Shown here one piece after another: positions 1-11,399 of a stretch of 64,000 bases of DNA (position 1 is the stretch's first letter; each line of letters starts with the position of its first letter). Source of the DNA: Purshia tridentata (lineage: Eukaryota > Streptophyta > Magnoliopsida > Rosales > Rosaceae); assembly GCA_003254885.1 (NCBI GenBank), contig QANT01007714.1:1-64000 (forward strand), read 5' to 3'. A model generated the notes under the pieces. That model was given only the letters and a program-made list of their open reading frames with translations. It was not told where the DNA came from and did no database searches. A program made the translations under genes and the position numbers.

Positions 1-1933
1 AAAAAATGATATTATTTTGTAATGTTTCATCCAAATGTATCATGACAGTATTATAATTGTCATTTAGTTACGTCTGACAGTCACCTTTTTTTGGCCGTTC
101 GTCTGACAATCACGTTAACATAATGATTATACAAATGTCATATTATTATATGTTAATTAAACATTATACTAATACACATAGTTCAAGCAAAAACAATGGC
201 ACGCACTTCAATTTTATTATTGTGTTTCACACTCAATTACAGTAATGTAAATTATATACACGCCACTTAAAAGTGGTCGGGTAGGGAAGAGATATATATG
301 CTTCCATGAATTTTCTCTTCTTTTTTTTTTCTAAAAAAAACAAAGTTGCTGAGGTTTGTTTTAGTAGTTTTGTAATGCTTTTATTGGGTAGTTCCAATTA
401 TTTATTTCTGACTTTTGAGAAAGTACTTGTCCCTCTTTGCAGATTTAGAATGTATCCAGTGAGATTGGCTGCTTATGCCACAGTTTATGGGTTTGGTCTG
501 TACAAGTGGTGGATGTTCGTATCAAGCTAGTGATCAAGATTTAATGGTGTTGGGGTACTTTCTAGTTTCAATTTGTATGTAAGTTCTTATGAATTAATTT
601 TGCTTTTTGTAATATTACTTTGGGTCTATATATCCAATATTTGTTGATTTTGAGAAATAGCTCCACTATCCTTTTGGTTTTCTAGCATGGTGCATTTGTT
701 TCAGATACTGAAATTAAGAGATTTGCTCGATTAGATTCAACCCATGAATTTATATTTATCTACAAAAATTTCAAATACACACTTTTTTGTTTCATTCTAA
801 TATAGTTTCATGATTTCAAATATCAAAAACAACGAAATCGAAAATCAATTAATAATTTAATTAATATTGTAATTATTTACTATTTTTATGGAAATTGTTG
901 TGTTCATTTATTTACTTGATTATTGTAAGATTAGTTTTTTGACTGATATTTTTTTATATGAATTAATGAACAGTCTAGAACTCTAGATTATAAAACCAAT
1001 CTGTAAGGTAGACCCAAAAGAATAGCTTGTGCAATACGGTAGTTTTTAATACTAATATTTATTGACAGCATTTCCAGAAAAAGTTTCTGTCTGGAAAATC
1101 AAAAAACGTACCTCTCTTGCAACCCCACAGTCTCAATTTTTAACTTTTTAATTTAGTGACTGGGGAATGAATTGCAGGTCTCTTTCAGCTTTTTCTTCAA
1201 GCAATGATGGGAAAATCTCATAAGTGACCAGTGAACCTTGATTAAGAGTGAACATGGTGGATAAAGGAAGAGGTGGTCAATACTCAGTACAGGCAAAAGC
1301 ACAACAACAACTCCCCCAACTAATTAATTGTCTTCTCCTAGTTATATTTTGTTGTCAGTATCAATCAATTGTTTACATCTTACAACTCACATTAATTCCA
1401 ACACTTAAATTTCAATTATTACTTGATATATATAGTTCATAAACAACTTTTATTATGCATTTTCTTTTTCCTATTCCTTAAGTTATAGGCTTTTTCTTTT
1501 TCTATGTCGAATATGCATTTTGAGAGGAACAACTCATTGATCTCTTAACATGCAGTTAATCATTTGGTTTCTGTTTCCTTTATTGCTCTATTGGCTTTTA
1601 CAAGTTTGTTTCTTGTTCCATTATCATTCATTTCAGTTATTAATGCTTAAAGGAAAATTCTACCTACTCCCTCATATTACATGTTAGCTACGACTTGTTA
1701 GAAAATCGATGAAGGTCTAAACCAAACACAGGCCTAATTAAAGAGAAGCAGAAATCAAATAGGGTGAAGAGAGCTATATATATATATAGCTCTACACATT
1801 CAAAATTTCAAAAATATAAGAAAAGTTTCACTCATTCAAATGATGGTTCTGGGATGCAGAGGAGATAGTGGGTAGTTGAATGTGGTGGAGCTGACGGTGA
1901 AGGCCAAGGAGATGTTAGCAGAGAAAGAGACTT
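1..1933. other. A+T-rich intergenic DNA, no convincing gene
   Basis: No family-recognisable coding region is visible on either strand. The stretch is A+T rich with many short poly-A/poly-T runs. The only item of note is a tiny open frame at 450-530, listed separately. A gene lying mostly left of the window could end here, but the sequence does not show it. Confidence 0.5.
443..530 (+). CDS. possible terminal exon or micro-ORF of 26 codons
   Basis: A good splice acceptor (pyrimidine-rich tract ending TTTGCAG at 436-442) is followed by an ATG at 450 and a 26-residue frame ending at the TAG at 528-530. The peptide starts MYPVRLAAYATVYGFGLYKW and has the look of a very small membrane protein: a basic start, a hydrophobic stretch rich in Gly/Tyr/Ala, then paired Trp. 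The frame stays open upstream to about 306. I do not recognise the family. It could be the last exon of a gene lying outside the window, or chance. Confidence 0.2.
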
Positions 1934-2300
1934 TGAACTATAAGTGCGCTAAAACTAACTAGTTAGTAAGTTAATACGAAACTAACCACTCTTTTGGATT
2001 CACCATATGACTAATCTCATAATTAATTTGAACTGTTTAGTTTGTAGACCCTACTTGATAATTTATCATTGCAAAAAATTAATCAAATCATAAATCATTT
2101 AGTAATTTATTATTTTTTATAAATGATTATTATTATAATCAAATGGCTAAATGACTTTTGATTTTAGAGATTTTTACAAAGATGTTTTTTGATGAGTGGC
2201 TTAAAAAATGAATAGTTTTCATCGTATGGCCGGTGAGCTCACAACAGTGGTTATTTTTGTATTAACTTACTAACTAGTAAGCTTTAGAGCATTTTAGTTC
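1934..2300. mobile_element. MITE with about 80-bp imperfect terminal inverted repeats
   Basis: The left end (1934-2012) and the reverse complement of the right end (2219-2300) align well. Both read GAACTA, then a short variable part, then a shared core CTAGTTAGTAAGTTAATAC followed by AACCACT. The centre (about 2013-2218) is A+T rich and has no coding potential. I could not define a clean target-site duplication, so the exact ends and superfamily are open. Size and structure fit a non-autonomous DNA transposon. Confidence 0.6.
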
Positions 2301-3140
2301 CCAAATAATGTTATAATTTTGTAAATAGACGTATACTAGAGATACTTATCCATGCATGGCATGGGGCATGGGGCACATGAGGCCTATAGGGAGCTTATGC
2401 CCCTGCTCAATTTTTTAGTTGATTTTTATTTATTTATTTGTTTCAATATTAATCATGTAATATAAAATTCAAAAGTTGTAAAGATATATATAAATATGTA
2501 ATAACACTCACACATAAAAGGGGTTACAAATCCATTTTATCTTTTGCTCATATTCATTGGATAACAAATCCACGACTAAGATTAAAAATCAAGCTCACTT
2601 ACCACTCCTAGACACTCAACAATTGCTAGAGTTAGTAAAATACAATGACAAAATTGAGGCGAAGACTAATTAAAATGAAATTTATTCCAAATTGCAAGAA
2701 CCAAAATTGAAATATGACCAACTTTAAATGAGTTCTTTTCTAAATTTATGGACGCGCCCTTAAAAAGTTGGTTAGGTTCGTTGCGGGTGAAATTTTTTGA
2801 TGGAATTCCTAACTAAATAGGATATTAGGGCCACATTAATGGGCAAAGATAGAGGTTGAGGACCCCATTGATTCAATTGAAAGGTTGCAAGCCACGTTGA
2901 TGATCGAGGCAAATGCAAGGAACCATTGGTGATTAAAATAAAATAAAAAAAGCCTTTTAAAATTAGAATACTTTTAAGGATTCTAAATAATATATCAGTA
3001 TATATGTTAATATATTACTTGTTTAAATAAAGCCGATTTGAATCTATAAGGAGGATTTGGTCTTCTGATGATTGTTCATGCATGCCCATAAACATTCCAA
3101 TCGTAAGAACTCTAACTAAATGAGAAATCCTAAATGTTAT
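2301..3140. other. intergenic DNA without recognisable features
   Basis: A+T-rich sequence with no long reading frame and no clear repeat structure. A short run near 2352-2380 repeats GCATGG and GGGGCA motifs. Nothing here supports a gene. Confidence 0.5.
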
Positions 3141-4172
3141 TGTTGATGCAAAAATCTGCTCAAACCTTCGTAAACAACTTAAATGAGGACTTTTGCTAGT
3201 GTGGCAAGCTGAATGACTGAGAGGATGATCCGAATACGTCAGTTAGCTGGTTTTGAACTTCTTCATGCAAGCTGATCAGAAAGACAGCACTGGTGTGGTA
3301 CCAGCCGAAGGTACTCCGATGGCAAAGTCAGAGAGATGGAAGGAAGAAGATGTAAGTGCAGATGATGAACACAATAAAAACTTTGGATGAAGATGAAGGA
3401 AAAGAGGTAAGCTTTCTGGGTATATTTCCTCAGAGCTTGGGGCAAGTTTTTGGTTGAGTTTCTATGTCTCCTTTCCCTTGTGAATATGAACATATTTATA
3501 GGCAAAGGGTCTGAGATATTTCTTCTGGGTATGTAAGGGCAATCATCATGCATTGTAGGCATTAAATGCTGGGTTTATGGCAGTTTAGGTGACTGACATG
3601 CTCCTTACTTAATGCAGGGGAAGTGACCACCAAATGGCTGGAAGTCATGGGCATTAAATGGAAGTAAGGCAAAATGGAAAAGCCGTCAATGCAAAGCATA
3701 AAGGCACTTTCAGTGTGTCAGGCGCAATAACTGCTATTGTGGGCGTGCTCGGCTCGGAAGAAGATGAGTCGAAGATAATCAATCCGATCCGAATAAGGCT
3801 TCGAGGAATGGTCGACGCGCGCGGGTGTTTGGTTCCTCAAGACAGTGCTTGGCTCGAAAGAGACAGAGGCTTCCAATCTGAACACACAAAGGATGAGATA
3901 GTGGCCATAATGTCGTCAACCGAAGAAGAATACTTCGGATGGTCAACGTTCGGATCCAAAAAGAGAATCCGATCCGAACATTGGTGACTCGCTGGCCTTT
4001 GCCTGTGTGTAGGCGCATTCCGTTCGGATCGGATCGAGCTACGCAATTTGATTAGAAACAGTTGCCTCGGTGGGTCTCTGACTGAGGTTGTGAGGTTGCT
4101 TTCAGCTACGAGACTCCACGTGGCCTATAGGCATTGACCATTGACTCTCATCGGGGGTGTCATCCCCAAATA
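3141..4172 (+). mobile_element. probable solo LTR of an LTR retrotransposon (fossil)
   Basis: A block of about 1.03 kb begins TGTTGATGCA, ends CATCCCCAAATA and is flanked on both sides by the 5-bp duplication GTTAT (3136-3140 and 4173-4177). Inside, at 3489-3503, is a TATA-like ACATATTTATAGGC as expected near an LTR transcription start. Part of the block (about 3265-3330) resembles a motif I associate with plant LTR elements. No gag-pol region is attached, so it reads as the LTR left after recombination between two LTRs. The family cannot be named and the strand is inferred from the TATA position. The short open frames inside it are not treated as genes. Confidence 0.5.
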
Positions 4173-4554
4173 GTTATCAATTGGAAATTAAGAACAATGA
4201 AATCCAGGCTATATAGACCAAGAAAATCCATGTGGTGGGTAACTACGTGTTTTGGTATTTTGGTTTAGTTTGTATTTTGGTTTTTGGTTAATTTGATTAG
4301 TGCGTAATTCTGGGATTGGTTCGAAATTTGTTGGAATTAAATCTGTCATTTTCTCTCTTGGTGGGATTTTTTTGTCATATGCTTCCTAATATCTCGCTAA
4401 TTCTTCATTTCTAGATTCATACTTTACAAAATTAGGACTGTATTTATGTTGTGAATGATGATTTCTAAGACTAGTGGTAGACCGTTAAAACGGGTAAAAA
4501 TAGTAGTGGTGGCAAAGCACTTTAATGGTGTATTATGTTATAAATAATTAGAGC

Positions 4555-4705
4555 AAGAAAGACTCTCTTTTGCGGAAGGAAAGAGTGAAAGACATGCGGA
4601 AGAGAGAGAGAGAGAGGAAGTGAGCCCTCTTGCTCAATGCTGGGCCTCCCTCACTCTCTTTTGCATGGTTTCCGCTCTTTTCTTCTGCAGGAGAGAACTT
4701 CCCAT
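4555..4705. repeat. fold-back repeat, MITE-like
   Basis: Two arms form an inverted repeat: GCGGAAGAGAGAGAG...GTGAG (about 4598-4622) against CTCACTCTC...TTTCCGC (about 4650-4675), enclosing CTTGCTCAATGCTGGGCC. A related sequence lies at 43486-43575 in the opposite orientation (CGGAAGAGAGAGAGTGAGGC...CATTGGTGCTCAA). The two copies mark it as a dispersed family. No target duplication was found. Confidence 0.4.
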
Positions 4706-4983
4706 TAAAGCAATTTACAAAAAAAAAGTTAATGAAAAAATGGTTGAGTGGATTATTTATTGAGTGAGTGTTTGAATTGGTATATTAAAAAATATTTTAG
4801 AAATAATGAGAAATGGTAAAAGTATTTTAATTTTTTTTTCAAATTTAATGAACAGAAAAGTAAGACAAGAATGAAAATATAAGCATTTTTTTTTTCAATC
4901 ATTTACTTGCTAAGTTACGGGAAAGGGTATTGTTGGCCCAAAAAAAAAGGGAAAGGGTATTGAAGTAATTTTTCTATCAAATA

Positions 4984-4993
4984 AAAACCCTAA
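4984..4993 (+). promoter_or_regulatory. telo-box (AAAACCCTAA) in the TRM112 promoter
   Basis: AAAACCCTAA lies just upstream of a long pyrimidine-rich leader (5000-5095). Telo-boxes, often with TGGGCC site II elements (one TGGGCC is at 4641), are known plant promoter elements of ribosomal and translation genes. TRM112 serves methyltransferases that act on translation factors, tRNA and rRNA, so the motif suits the gene. Function is inferred. Confidence 0.4.
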
Positions 4994-6083
4994 TTATTTT
5001 CTCCCTCGTACTCATAGACGCTCACTTTCTTTCTTTCTTTCTTTTTTCACTTCCTCTCTGTCTCCGTCTCTCTCTACATTGCTGGCTGCAAGACTGCACT
5101 TTTCACCTTTGGAGAATCGGAGGTACCAACCTTACCCTCAACTTCCCCCTTCTTTCTCTTTTATTATTTTGGAGAACCAAGTGCTTGCAATGGTGCTTAT
5201 AGCAGTGTCAATTTAAGTTCATCAGTTCAATTTTGATCTGGGTTTCCACTTAAACTTCGAAATGTTCAGTTTTCTTAATTCTATCTGTGATTTCCAGGTT
5301 CTGCTTCTTGTATTGGTTGGTTTAGATTTATTTAGTTTTATTTTCTTTCATTCATTCATTCTTTCTTTCTTTTTCATCCCTTCTCCAAAATCATAATATG
5401 GTTGTGGATGTTTTAGAGAAGACCACGCTCATTCTTGTAGAATGTGGGAACCCATGTTCTTCTTTCTTTTATTTTTTTGATCAGTGACAAAATAAGAAAT
5501 TATATTGCAGAAAAGTTACGTACATCACAATCAGTTCTTTTCTTTATCCCAATTTCCTGATAAAGCGTGTGGAGCCTGGTTGCAATTGCAACCTACACAA
5601 TCAGAAATGTTATTGTTTCTATTGGGTCTTTTGTTGTCATTTACTTTCTTAGATTAGATGTATCTGTGCGTGTGTGTAATTGTACTCCTGACAACATTAG
5701 CTAGGGAAGTGTTTCATCAATTTAAAGCAATTTGTTGTTTTTAAATTTGTTCTATATGGTGGTGAGAATTGAAGAAGGGAAAAATATTTTGTTTAGTCTT
5801 CTTTTTCCTTAGATTCTTGTTTATTTAGTTTGGAGATGTTTTCTTATGTGATTTTAGCTTATTTATTTGAGTTTATATATTTGGACCTGTTAATTAACAC
5901 TACACTGACACAGAAATACTACACACATTGCTTTTTTATATTTTATTTTGGAAATTGGAGGGCTACACACATTGCTAAATGTAATTGTTATCTTGTGACC
6001 TCAGGGCGTCAAGAAAAAGTGAAACAGCACACTCTGCTGCCTGCCACTGCCTGCCACTGCTTCTAGGCTAGAGATAAAGAGAG

Positions 6084-6452
6084 ATGAGGCTGATAACACA
6101 CAACATGCTGTCCTCGAACATCAAAGGCGTGACCAACGGCTTCCCGCTGCGCATTGAAATAGAGAAGGTGGTGGAGAAGCAGGTGGACTTCAATGCCGAT
6201 TTTCTCAGGAACATGTTCCCTAAGATTGAGTGGAAGGCCCTCGTCAATGCCTCTCGTACCATGGGTTATGTCGAGCTCCCTGAGGAGGTTGAGTCTTCTA
6301 AGCTTGATTCTGAAGATTTCCTGCACAAGTTCCATCATGCTCTTTTGGAGCTTCATCTAGAGGAGGGTGCGCTTGTTTGCCCTGAGACTGGTCGCCGGTT
6401 TCCGGTTACTAAGGGAATACCAAATATGCTACTTCATGAAGACGAGGTCTGA
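6084..6452 (+). CDS. TRM112: TRM112-like multifunctional methyltransferase subunit (SMO2)
   Basis: The single coding exon gives 122 residues, the normal TRM112 length. The protein starts MRLITHNMLSSNIKGV and ends with the typical block LVCPETGRRFPVTKGIPNML. TRM112 is the small zinc-binding activator that stabilises several methyltransferases acting on tRNA, rRNA and release factor eRF1. The Arabidopsis homologue SMALL ORGAN 2 promotes cell-cycle progression. The N-terminal zinc cysteines of the yeast protein are absent and only one Cys of the C-terminal motif is present, as in other plant and animal homologues. A leader intron is likely: donor AG|GTACC at 5122/5123, acceptor CCTCAG ending at 6004, placing an untranslated exon at about 5040-5122. 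The next gene downstream is convergent. Confidence 0.93.
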   Translation: MRLITHNMLSSNIKGVTNGFPLRIEIEKVVEKQVDFNADFLRNMFPKIEWKALVNASRTMGYVELPEEVESSKLDSEDFLHKFHHALLELHLEEGALVCPETGRRFPVTKGIPNMLLHEDEV

Positions 6453-6974
6453 ATCAAGTCATGGACTGGACTGGCATTGCTTATCTTGTACTTAACTGAA
6501 AATCAGGGTTTTGTTCTGCAGTTTTACAATTTATTAATTTGGAATGTTTTGGTTTGTTTAGTTTCATCTATTTACTCTTTTGTTGACCCTTTTTCCATGG
6601 TGTGTCAAAGTTCAAAATGATAGAAGGGCTGTAACAATCAAAAAAATGTTGGCCTCATCTTGAACTTGAAGCCTTAGTTGATCATTAAATATAGTAATTG
6701 AAGAATCATGCAAGAATTAAGAAAGAATATTAGCAGGCTAAAAAAACTTTGAGGAAGAGCAACACAACTCACAATGTCAAAATTGGCCAATCAATTGCTC
6801 TAATATCAATTTTGGTGAGATTATACCACATCCACAGTATAAATTACACCTCTTCCACAGTAGTAAGATGTGAGAAACATGGTACAATGATACAACTTCC
6901 CTCCGTTCAGTTTAGGGGAAGCACAAGAGAAGACTTCTAACATCTCTTTTTAACCAAAAATCCCCAGACACTTC

Positions 6975-9900
6975 CTAACTATTTTTGCAGCGGGGGGTTT
7001 CACAGGGAGGAGGTGGGACGCCAAAAACCCAATCAAGAACATTCAAGTATTTGGATCTGAAGACTTCTCTCTCCTCTGCATAGCAATGCATTATGATGGC
7101 CGTTGATAAGCTGAAGATCACCACATCAGCTCTCTTCAATTTCTTTGACTGTGGCAAGTATCCAGTATCAGCCATGCAGGTGAAAAAGCTCTCGAGGGCC
7201 CGAGCAAAACAGTAGAGTGATATCTCAATTCGCCTACTTTTCTTCTCAATGGCCAAGGCCAGGCCAGTCGGGAACTGCCCAACAACACAATTGACAGTTC
7301 TTAAACAAAGATATAAAATACATCTTGCTACCAAATAGAGTGAAGAAAGTTCATACCGTTCCCATTGCCACCATTGGAATATTGCATCTCCTGAAAATCT
7401 TAAAAAGCAAGCATGTCCACATCCTGAAGTAAAATAAAATAAGGCTTTATAGATCGTAAGAGATCATTTCGCTGCAAAATTACAAGTGATAAGAAGTAAT
7501 TATAAGGTAAAAGCCTGAATCCTACCTTAAACCCTAAACCCATCAGTTTTTTTTTTTTTTTTGGCCATCTAAACCATACCTTAAACCCTAAACCCATTAG
7601 TAGCTCTGAATATACAAATGTAAAGCATTAGATGTGAATAATGTATTTTTTGTTTGTATGAACCACATTTTGGACATAAAGCAAATGGAGCTGTGGAGCT
7701 TGATTCTGTGAACAAGTCTGTCTTTTGATGCAAATTTGTTAATAAGAAGAAGTTGATACCTTAAAATTCCCAATGTGCCTTAGAAAAAAATTTCTGAGAG
7801 GATGGAATAAAATATTATCACTTTTCACAAAGGTATCCCTAAAGAGCTAAGTTTTGATCATCTCACTTGCCATGTTCTTATCCAAGGTTACAGGATAAAG
7901 TGGACTATTTTCCTAGAGTCAGAGTACAGGCAAATGATACCATCAGAATGTGAGATAAGAGAAAATAGCTGCTAACCAGGCAGATGTGCAATATACGGAT
8001 AGGAACAAGCTTGATCTCGCAGTACCAAGAAGACCCTTTAGTAGTATAATATGATGACTGCAATCAGTGAAATGAAAATATGTTAAGCAGCAATCATAGG
8101 CAAAGAGCAAGATTATATTAATTCACATATATCCCATTTTTATATTTCAATAGAAGCTCACAAAATGACAAGACTATAGATATGCACCAAATTAATATGA
8201 TAAAAAAGAATAGATGACAGTGATACAACTCTCTGTACTCAATTTATAAGCAGTCAGCCTTTAACAAGATATCAGGGAAAGAACAAGAAACAAGAATGTT
8301 CCTAAATTAGCTTAAAAGTATTTAAGATTATCTGATAAACTGACTTATGGTGACCCCAAAAACCATGTATAAAACTCTCAACACCTCTCCTCAGTTCAAC
8401 TTAATTTTCAACTAGAAGATGAGATCACGTGACCACGTCTTCATAATGCATCAATGCAGGAAATATATGTTCAAGAAAGAAAACCGTAAAAATCACCTTT
8501 TCAAGAGACCTTGACGATGGACTATGAGGGCAGGAATCAGATATACTGGAAGATAAACCGGTAATGCTCTCTTATAGGCTTGAATTAGGAATGAAAGAAT
8601 ATGTCCACTACATGACTGATTTCCATGTACTATCTGCATGAATTGTGAAAGCTTAAGACTTCGAATAATAACATTGAGAAAAAAAATTTTGATAAGAATG
8701 ACAAACTTTATAGCAATATATTGTACCAAGTAAGGTTGTCAATTTTGTACCATACAGTCAGGTACTGGCCAGTATGTAATGTTTTCAGAGGAATCCGGTG
8801 CCCTTACAGGGTTTGTTTTTTTCCATTGAGAACAAAGGTTAATGTAGTTCTGGTGTACCAGGCAAAACATATGATTTCATTTATTATGATATAAGAAGAA
8901 TTATATTGTAATTTTCCATTAGTAAGAAGGGTGTCAAAGCTTCTCTCATATTCTAGTAAATTTTCCTGTATAATTAGTTTTTACAATATATGTTACTTTT
9001 GAAAAGTACATATTATTTACACCAACAAAACTTAAATGGTATGCCAAAATGGTTTACTTCGGGCATGGCATACCTCCAGTACCAGTACTTTGGTACATAC
9101 TGTTCCAAGGGGCAAATCCAGTATGCTGTGGCGCACAAGACTGACAAACTTGGTTCTACATAAAATTTTTATGACAAAGTGTTTCATGTAATGCATTTAA
9201 AATAAAAACCAAACAGTAAATTTTTAAGGTAAAAGTACTTTAAGTTTTCAATGGTCAAACACCAAGATGAAGGCGAATCTAGGAATCCTGCATATTTCAG
9301 TCGCAATTATGATAGATGACCTGAAAAATTATGGTTCATTAAATTTTAACATAATGGACAAGGAGAAATACATTTACAAACTCAGAGACGACCCTCTTTA
9401 AGGAGTTGATACTTTTATTTGTTTCTTCCTTTTTGTTGGCTGAGGGCACTTAAATTTCTAAATCGAAGTCTAAAAGATCAGATGTAAAGAAATACTATTG
9501 ATCTTGATGTTATAATTATTCCATATTTGAGAAATAGCATGAACAACAAAGGAGGTAGGAATTATGTACCCATACAGTGAATTAGAGGAAATATTAGATT
9601 TGAAAAATGGTTAGTCACTTTTTAGCATTGCAAAGAAAAACTTTTCACTTTATTGCCTAATTCATGTTGTCTGTCCTCCAAGGAACTTTAAAGGAAAGGG
9701 AAGACACATTGCATATCTATGTACAAACCAATGCAAATTGTTATTACATGGTAGGAAAAAGTAGTATTATAATTAAAGAATGCATACCGTGCAGGGAACT
9801 TTCATTGCTGGATCTAGTTTAATATTTGTTCCAATGGATTTGTAATATTTTTCTATTGCTCCCAAATCAGTAAAAGGCATGCCACTTGCGATCTCTTTTA

Positions 9901-11399
9901 CTCCTTGCAAGATTACCATATCCTTTCCGCCATGTTTATTGAGAAAGGATTTATATGATGGAGGTAAACTCTCCTGCTTTAATATGTAAGCAGACCTGAA
10001 AAATGAAGTTTATCCTCCTATTTAGTCAAAGTGCACTCTAGGAAAAGAAAATGATATCACAACCCCTTAGACAATTTATGGTAATCACCAAAAATTTACG
10101 AATTTGATAATCCTTAAAACTCTGAAAAGACGTTGACAAAATTTCATTGGTTTAGCTACAACATCCATCCATCAACTTTTAGGTAGATTTGGTTAGCAGC
10201 CACCAGAGAATCATAACTAGGGTTGTAAAAGTTGTAACTTCAAATTTATACGAAAAAAAACAGTTTTTTAGTGTTTTCATCAAAGATTGTGACTTAGTAG
10301 TGAAATGCGCTTTGACTATCAAAGATGAACTCTTAAACAGATCAAAAGGTCACAAAAACTTCATCACTTTCCAGGAACAACTATACTTGGCAGTGAATTT
10401 CCATTATTGCACATAAGACTAATTAAAACACGAAATTTAAAGTCGAAAAATGAAAACAAGCACACACATCAAAATATTGAAGGTCATGGTTACCAACATT
10501 TTGTACTAAAAAAGAGTATTTCACAATAAAGGGTACGTACAGAATTTGCGAAGAGGAAAGACACATAAGGAAAATGTCACCATGCTTCCAAGTGAGAGGT
10601 TTACAGATTCGACCAAACCGTTTGCTTTTAATTCCACACCGGGAAGCTAACACAGCTGCACGCATAAAAATGTATATGGCCAAGCTCGTATGCTGGGTGT
10701 TCATCCCCGTAAGAAGCATAGACGGCCCTGCTATTGCCCCTGCCAACAAAGCCCTCCACTTGGCTGTCCTGAACTAGAGTAACAACGAAATGAAACGAAG
10801 AACATCAATTAAATCAGAGCAAACATCAATTCAATCCAAACAGACTATGAGAAGTTGAACCATGGAAGAACAAGGAACATGCCTACGGTGACCTGCCAAA
10901 GACCCTATAATCTCATCCACAGAAACAAATGTGCCAGCAAAAGTTCCAAGAAATAGACCGTATCTCAAGGTCTCCTTCAAAGCCATAACAATGGCTTCAC
11001 TATTTGTAATCACACCCTCCGTCCTGAATCATAATAAATAACAATAATTACTTAAATTACCATAAATAAATACATTAATGAATTTGAATTGATGAAAATT
11101 CAAACAGTGTGAGCTTTTCACCTGATAGAGGCCAAGAGCTTTCTTCGTCTCAATCTAGCTAGGATAGAGAAAACTGCGAGACCTCCTTTGAGACCGGCTC
11201 CGATTGCGAAGCCCTTAATCGAAGCAGTGACAACCCTCCGTAGCTTCTCTAAGTCCTTCAATGGCACGGAGTACTCGCGCGAAGAAGGATGGAATTGCCT
11301 ACAATGCTTACAATTAAGATCGGTGAATTCGTGGTGATCGCCGTCGCCGCCGCCATTCTCGTTGGCGAAGCAGGTGCAGAGGTCGCCGTCCGGCGGCAT
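6975..11399 (-). CDS. TMEM135-like (Tim17/22/23-type) membrane protein, 8 exons
   Basis: Exons read on the minus strand are 11399-11122, 11023-10883, 10768-10541, 9995-9788, 8633-8497, 8057-7977, 7423-7357 and 7274-6975, giving 479 residues in frame. The N-terminus is Cys-rich (CTCFANENG... and NCKHC). It is followed by Gly/Ala-rich membrane segments (FAIGAGLKGGLAVF, GLFLGTFAGTFVS, LLAGAIAGPSMLL) and a conserved central block (QAYKRALPVYLPVYLIPALI). Animal TMEM135 is linked to peroxisomes and mitochondria; plant homologues are usually labelled Tim17/Tim22/Tim23-family, and their job is not settled. The second intron uses a GC donor (AG|GCATGT at 10883/10882): only this site keeps the frame and gives the expected GHRRTAKWRALL junction. 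Intron 4 (8634-9787) holds a probable MITE. Confidence 0.88.
7527..7595. repeat. duplicated telomere-like motif in an intron
   Basis: The motif TTAAACCCTAAACCC occurs at 7527-7541 and again at 7581-7595, each inside a similar longer context (ACCTTAAACCCTAAACCCAT), separated by a poly-T run. It matches just under two units of the plant telomere repeat CCCTAAA. It lies in an intron of the TMEM135-like gene. Confidence 0.5.
8731..9152. mobile_element. probable hAT-like MITE inside intron 4 of the TMEM135-like gene
   Basis: The left end reads TAAGGTTGTCAATTTTGT. The reverse complement of the right end reads CAAGTTTGTCAGTCTTGT. These imperfect terminal inverted repeats resemble hAT ends. The core lacks coding potential and is rich in TACC/GGTA inverted motifs. 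No 8-bp target duplication is clear (flanks GTACCAAG and GTTCTACA), so the call is tentative. Confidence 0.38.

Noticed and set aside
3658-3987. 109-codon open frame starting MEVRQNGKAVNAKHKG
   Set aside because: It lies wholly inside the probable LTR block, matches no family I know and has overlapping frames of similar length on the other strand. Read as part of a fossil element, not a gene.
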